Shown in pieces: positions 52,881-54,427 of a DNA stretch of 54,427 nucleotides. Source of the DNA: a virus; the IMG/VR virus record IMGVR_UViG_3300002138_000052, positions 1 to 54,427 of that record, one strand, 5' to 3'. The position numbers and the translations under genes were made by a program. The notes under the pieces were generated by a model, which was not told the DNA's origin, searched no databases, and saw only the letters and a list, made by a program, of their open reading frames with translations. Position 1 is the first letter of the stretch, and every line of letters begins with the position of its first letter.

Positions 52881-53606
52881 ATGATACTAAACCCATATTT
52901 TTTTGAACCAGTTTCTTTGGGAGTTGATTTAACTGCCTATTGGAAATTAGATGAAACTACTGGCACACGTGCAGATGTATTTTCTATATCTGACTTAACC
53001 GATTTCAATAGTGTTGGGTTTGCAGCTGGTAAACAAAGTAATGCGGCTGAATTCGTTAGGTCATCTGAACAACGGCTTACAACCCCGTCTAACTCGTCTT
53101 TAACGGTTGGGGATATAGACTTCACATTTTCCATGTGGATTCGTCCTACGGGAACTGTGTCAGATGTACAGGGTGTTATAAACAAGTGGTATGATAACAG
53201 TGAAAGAGAGTATTGTTTATATCTCTCAGTGTTTACTCCAAATCGACTTTCTTTCATTGTTAGAGATGCGGCGAATACTACGGATACAAGTATAGATTCC
53301 ACATTTGATTTAGTTGCGGATACGTGGTATCATGTTGTAATATACCATGACTCGGTGAATAATGAATTGGGTATAATTATAAACGACGGTACACCAGTTA
53401 CAGTGAGTTACAGTTTGGGTGTTTATGATGGTAGTGTCAATCCAAGAGAATTCAGTGTAGGATGTGACCAAGACCCACCAGTAACCGGAAATAACAGCCA
53501 TTTTGATGGTCGTATAGATGAGTTAGCAATGTGGAAACGTATGCTTACACCTGCTGAAATCACATATTTATACAACTCTGGAAACGGACTTACCTATCCA
53601 TTTTAA
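52881..53606 (+). CDS. LamG-domain virion protein (tail/receptor-binding candidate)
   Basis: 241 aa (ATG 52881, or 52878). TAYWKLDETTGTRADV, FTFSMWIRPTG, WYHVVIYHDSVNNELGIIIN and FDGRIDELAMWKRMLTPAEI are typical LamG/concanavalin-A-like jelly-roll strands ending in the conserved DELA-x-(W/Y)-x-R-x-L-T motif. Such single-domain proteins are surface-exposed sugar-binding parts of phage tails or capsids. Confidence 0.8.
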   Translation: MILNPYFFEPVSLGVDLTAYWKLDETTGTRADVFSISDLTDFNSVGFAAGKQSNAAEFVRSSEQRLTTPSNSSLTVGDIDFTFSMWIRPTGTVSDVQGVINKWYDNSEREYCLYLSVFTPNRLSFIVRDAANTTDTSIDSTFDLVADTWYHVVIYHDSVNNELGIIINDGTPVTVSYSLGVYDGSVNPREFSVGCDQDPPVTGNNSHFDGRIDELAMWKRMLTPAEITYLYNSGNGLTYPF

Positions 53607-54409
53607 CGATTTGATTTAGCAAGTTGTGCCAACACGCTATTTGCTTTGTCAATTTCCAACTGCAATCTATCAATAGATGGTAAAGAATTATAATTACCTT
53701 CTTTAAGTTTTTGCACACCAATTGTGGATGCAATAGCACTTTTTGTTTGTGTTTCTTTTAACACCGCATTTAGGATATTTTTAGTAGCTTCGTTGACTTT
53801 TGTCAAAGCCAATACAAATGCTTCTTTATATTTCGTATTGGTTCTTTCATAACCCGCTTTTTTAATGACTACCAAATAATGTTCGGTCATCAAAGTCTTT
53901 TCCTTGGTTTCTTTCAACTCTTCCAACAATGGTCTTAATTCCTCTTCAATGTTTGAATACTTGGTTTTAAGTTCTTGTATTTTAGAACCCAACAAATCGA
54001 TTTGGTCAGATAACAAACCAAATTCCTCAATTTTCTTCTCTAATTCGTGATCGGTTACTTGCATCTCCGATACCACCGATGTTTCATTCATCTCATTGAC
54101 ATGCTTTTGTACAAAATCACGGTTTGAATAATTCAACCAATCTAACTCTTCATGTGTCAGTGGTCTATAATCTTCTGATCCATCGATGTGGAAGTCACCC
54201 GCTGGATAATAAGCCATTGAAATGTATGCATCGGAAAAGTCGGGTGCATCTTGTGGGTCAATACCATCCACTTCAACATCTACAATTTTATTTAAATCCA
54301 GAATTGGTTCTTGGGTTATTTCTCCCAATACTTCTTTGATTATGGATTTTAGTTCGGACACTGTTATTTTATTCATATTGTTTCCTTTTCTGGTTGTTAT
54401 TTTATTCAT
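53603..54409 (-). CDS. Coiled-coil protein with virion-targeting-like N-terminus (minus strand)
   Basis: Open from 54409, but the ATG at 54376 (MNKITVSELKSIIKEVLGE) is the more natural start: a 33-bp tandem duplication of the Shine-Dalgarno (AAAAGGAAAC) plus start created the upstream in-frame copy. The N-terminal helix ELKSIIKEVLGE resembles phage head-targeting peptides. The middle (~residues 110-190) is a long coiled coil (KKIEEFGLLSDQIDLLGSKI). Possible scaffold or internal virion protein. Confidence 0.65.
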   Translation of the reverse strand: MNKITTRKGNNMNKITVSELKSIIKEVLGEITQEPILDLNKIVDVEVDGIDPQDAPDFSDAYISMAYYPAGDFHIDGSEDYRPLTHEELDWLNYSNRDFVQKHVNEMNETSVVSEMQVTDHELEKKIEEFGLLSDQIDLLGSKIQELKTKYSNIEEELRPLLEELKETKEKTLMTEHYLVVIKKAGYERTNTKYKEAFVLALTKVNEATKNILNAVLKETQTKSAIASTIGVQKLKEGNYNSLPSIDRLQLEIDKANSVLAQLAKSNR

Positions 54410-54427
54410 ATTGTTTCCTTTTCTGGT
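54363..54427. repeat. Two copies of a ~33-bp tandem repeat at the right edge
   Basis: The segment including the minus-strand Shine-Dalgarno and first codons (MNKIT) is present twice in succession, in frame, reaching the window edge. Confidence 0.8.

Noticed and set aside
1-54427. Complete reassignment of TAG to a sense codon
   Set aside because: Several genes end in TAG at natural positions (e.g. 1490, 19970, 37603 and the minus-strand ORF at 26280), so TAG still works as a stop at least part of the time.

Overview
This window looks like part of the genome of a large tailed dsDNA phage, probably a myovirus-like jumbo phage with a bacterial host. It is AT-rich and tightly packed with small genes, many overlapping as ATGA. 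It is full of homing endonucleases and phage-typical families (YopX, DUF1660-like, Dps-like, NADAR, LamG tail proteins). About 30 tRNA or tRNA-like genes are interspersed with long structured non-coding stretches. No host housekeeping block, rRNA operon or integrase is visible. Fibre-like virion genes sit at both ends, and the middle is an accessory, nucleotide/RNA metabolism region.

Layout. 1-2.7 kb: end of a repeat-rich fibre gene and small genes (2H phosphoesterase, Dps-like). 2.77-11.4 kb: main tRNA region, with 22 tRNA or tRNA-like genes, a candidate small RNA, several structured RNA segments (one carrying a near-exact copy of 23S rRNA helix 43), two homing endonucleases and a few enzymes (SLOG, TIM barrel). 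11.4-15.1 kb: sirtuin, small Cys-rich proteins, HNH genes. 13.8-18.2 kb: second tRNA region, with an amber suppressor tRNA(CUA), a tRNA-Arg carrying a ~124-nt insertion in its D-loop, and a ~1 kb ornate RNA. 18.3-26.3 kb: metallopeptidase, deoxyribosyltransferase-like gene with an in-frame TAG, phosphatases, and a run of genes sharing an N-terminal MIKLKDLL.E peptide that ends in a CCA-adding enzyme. 26.4-40 kb: HD hydrolase, fused CoaD-CoaE, IGPS-like TIM barrel, WGR-DNA ligase, NADAR and many small unknowns. 40.2-43.3 kb: radical-SAM gene split by a natural split intein with an HNH gene between its halves, followed by a GIY-YIG gene. 43.4-54.4 kb: tyrosine phosphatase, DUF6745-like gene, YqeY-like gene, a Thg1-like tRNA 3'-5' polymerase whose 5' end was invaded by a GIY-YIG gene, small genes, and a LamG protein.

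How it fits together. CCA-adding enzyme, Thg1-like polymerase and YqeY-like protein form a tRNA-maintenance set for an eccentric tRNA collection: several tRNAs lack an encoded CCA, many have G1-U72 or mismatched acceptor stems, and four are oversized. The suppressor tRNA matches at least three in-frame TAG codons, including codon 6 of the gene directly upstream of (and overlapping) the suppressor itself. Promoters mostly read TTGAC[A/T/G]-N16-17-TAnnnT. In front of protein genes their predicted transcription start lies at or a few bases from the ATG, implying leaderless mRNAs; other ORFs begin 0-5 nt after a tRNA CCA end. Sirtuin, NADAR, SLOG and deoxyribosyltransferase-like proteins suggest manipulation of NAD/ADP-ribose signalling.

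All calls are from reading sequence and translations; no database search or folding program was run.
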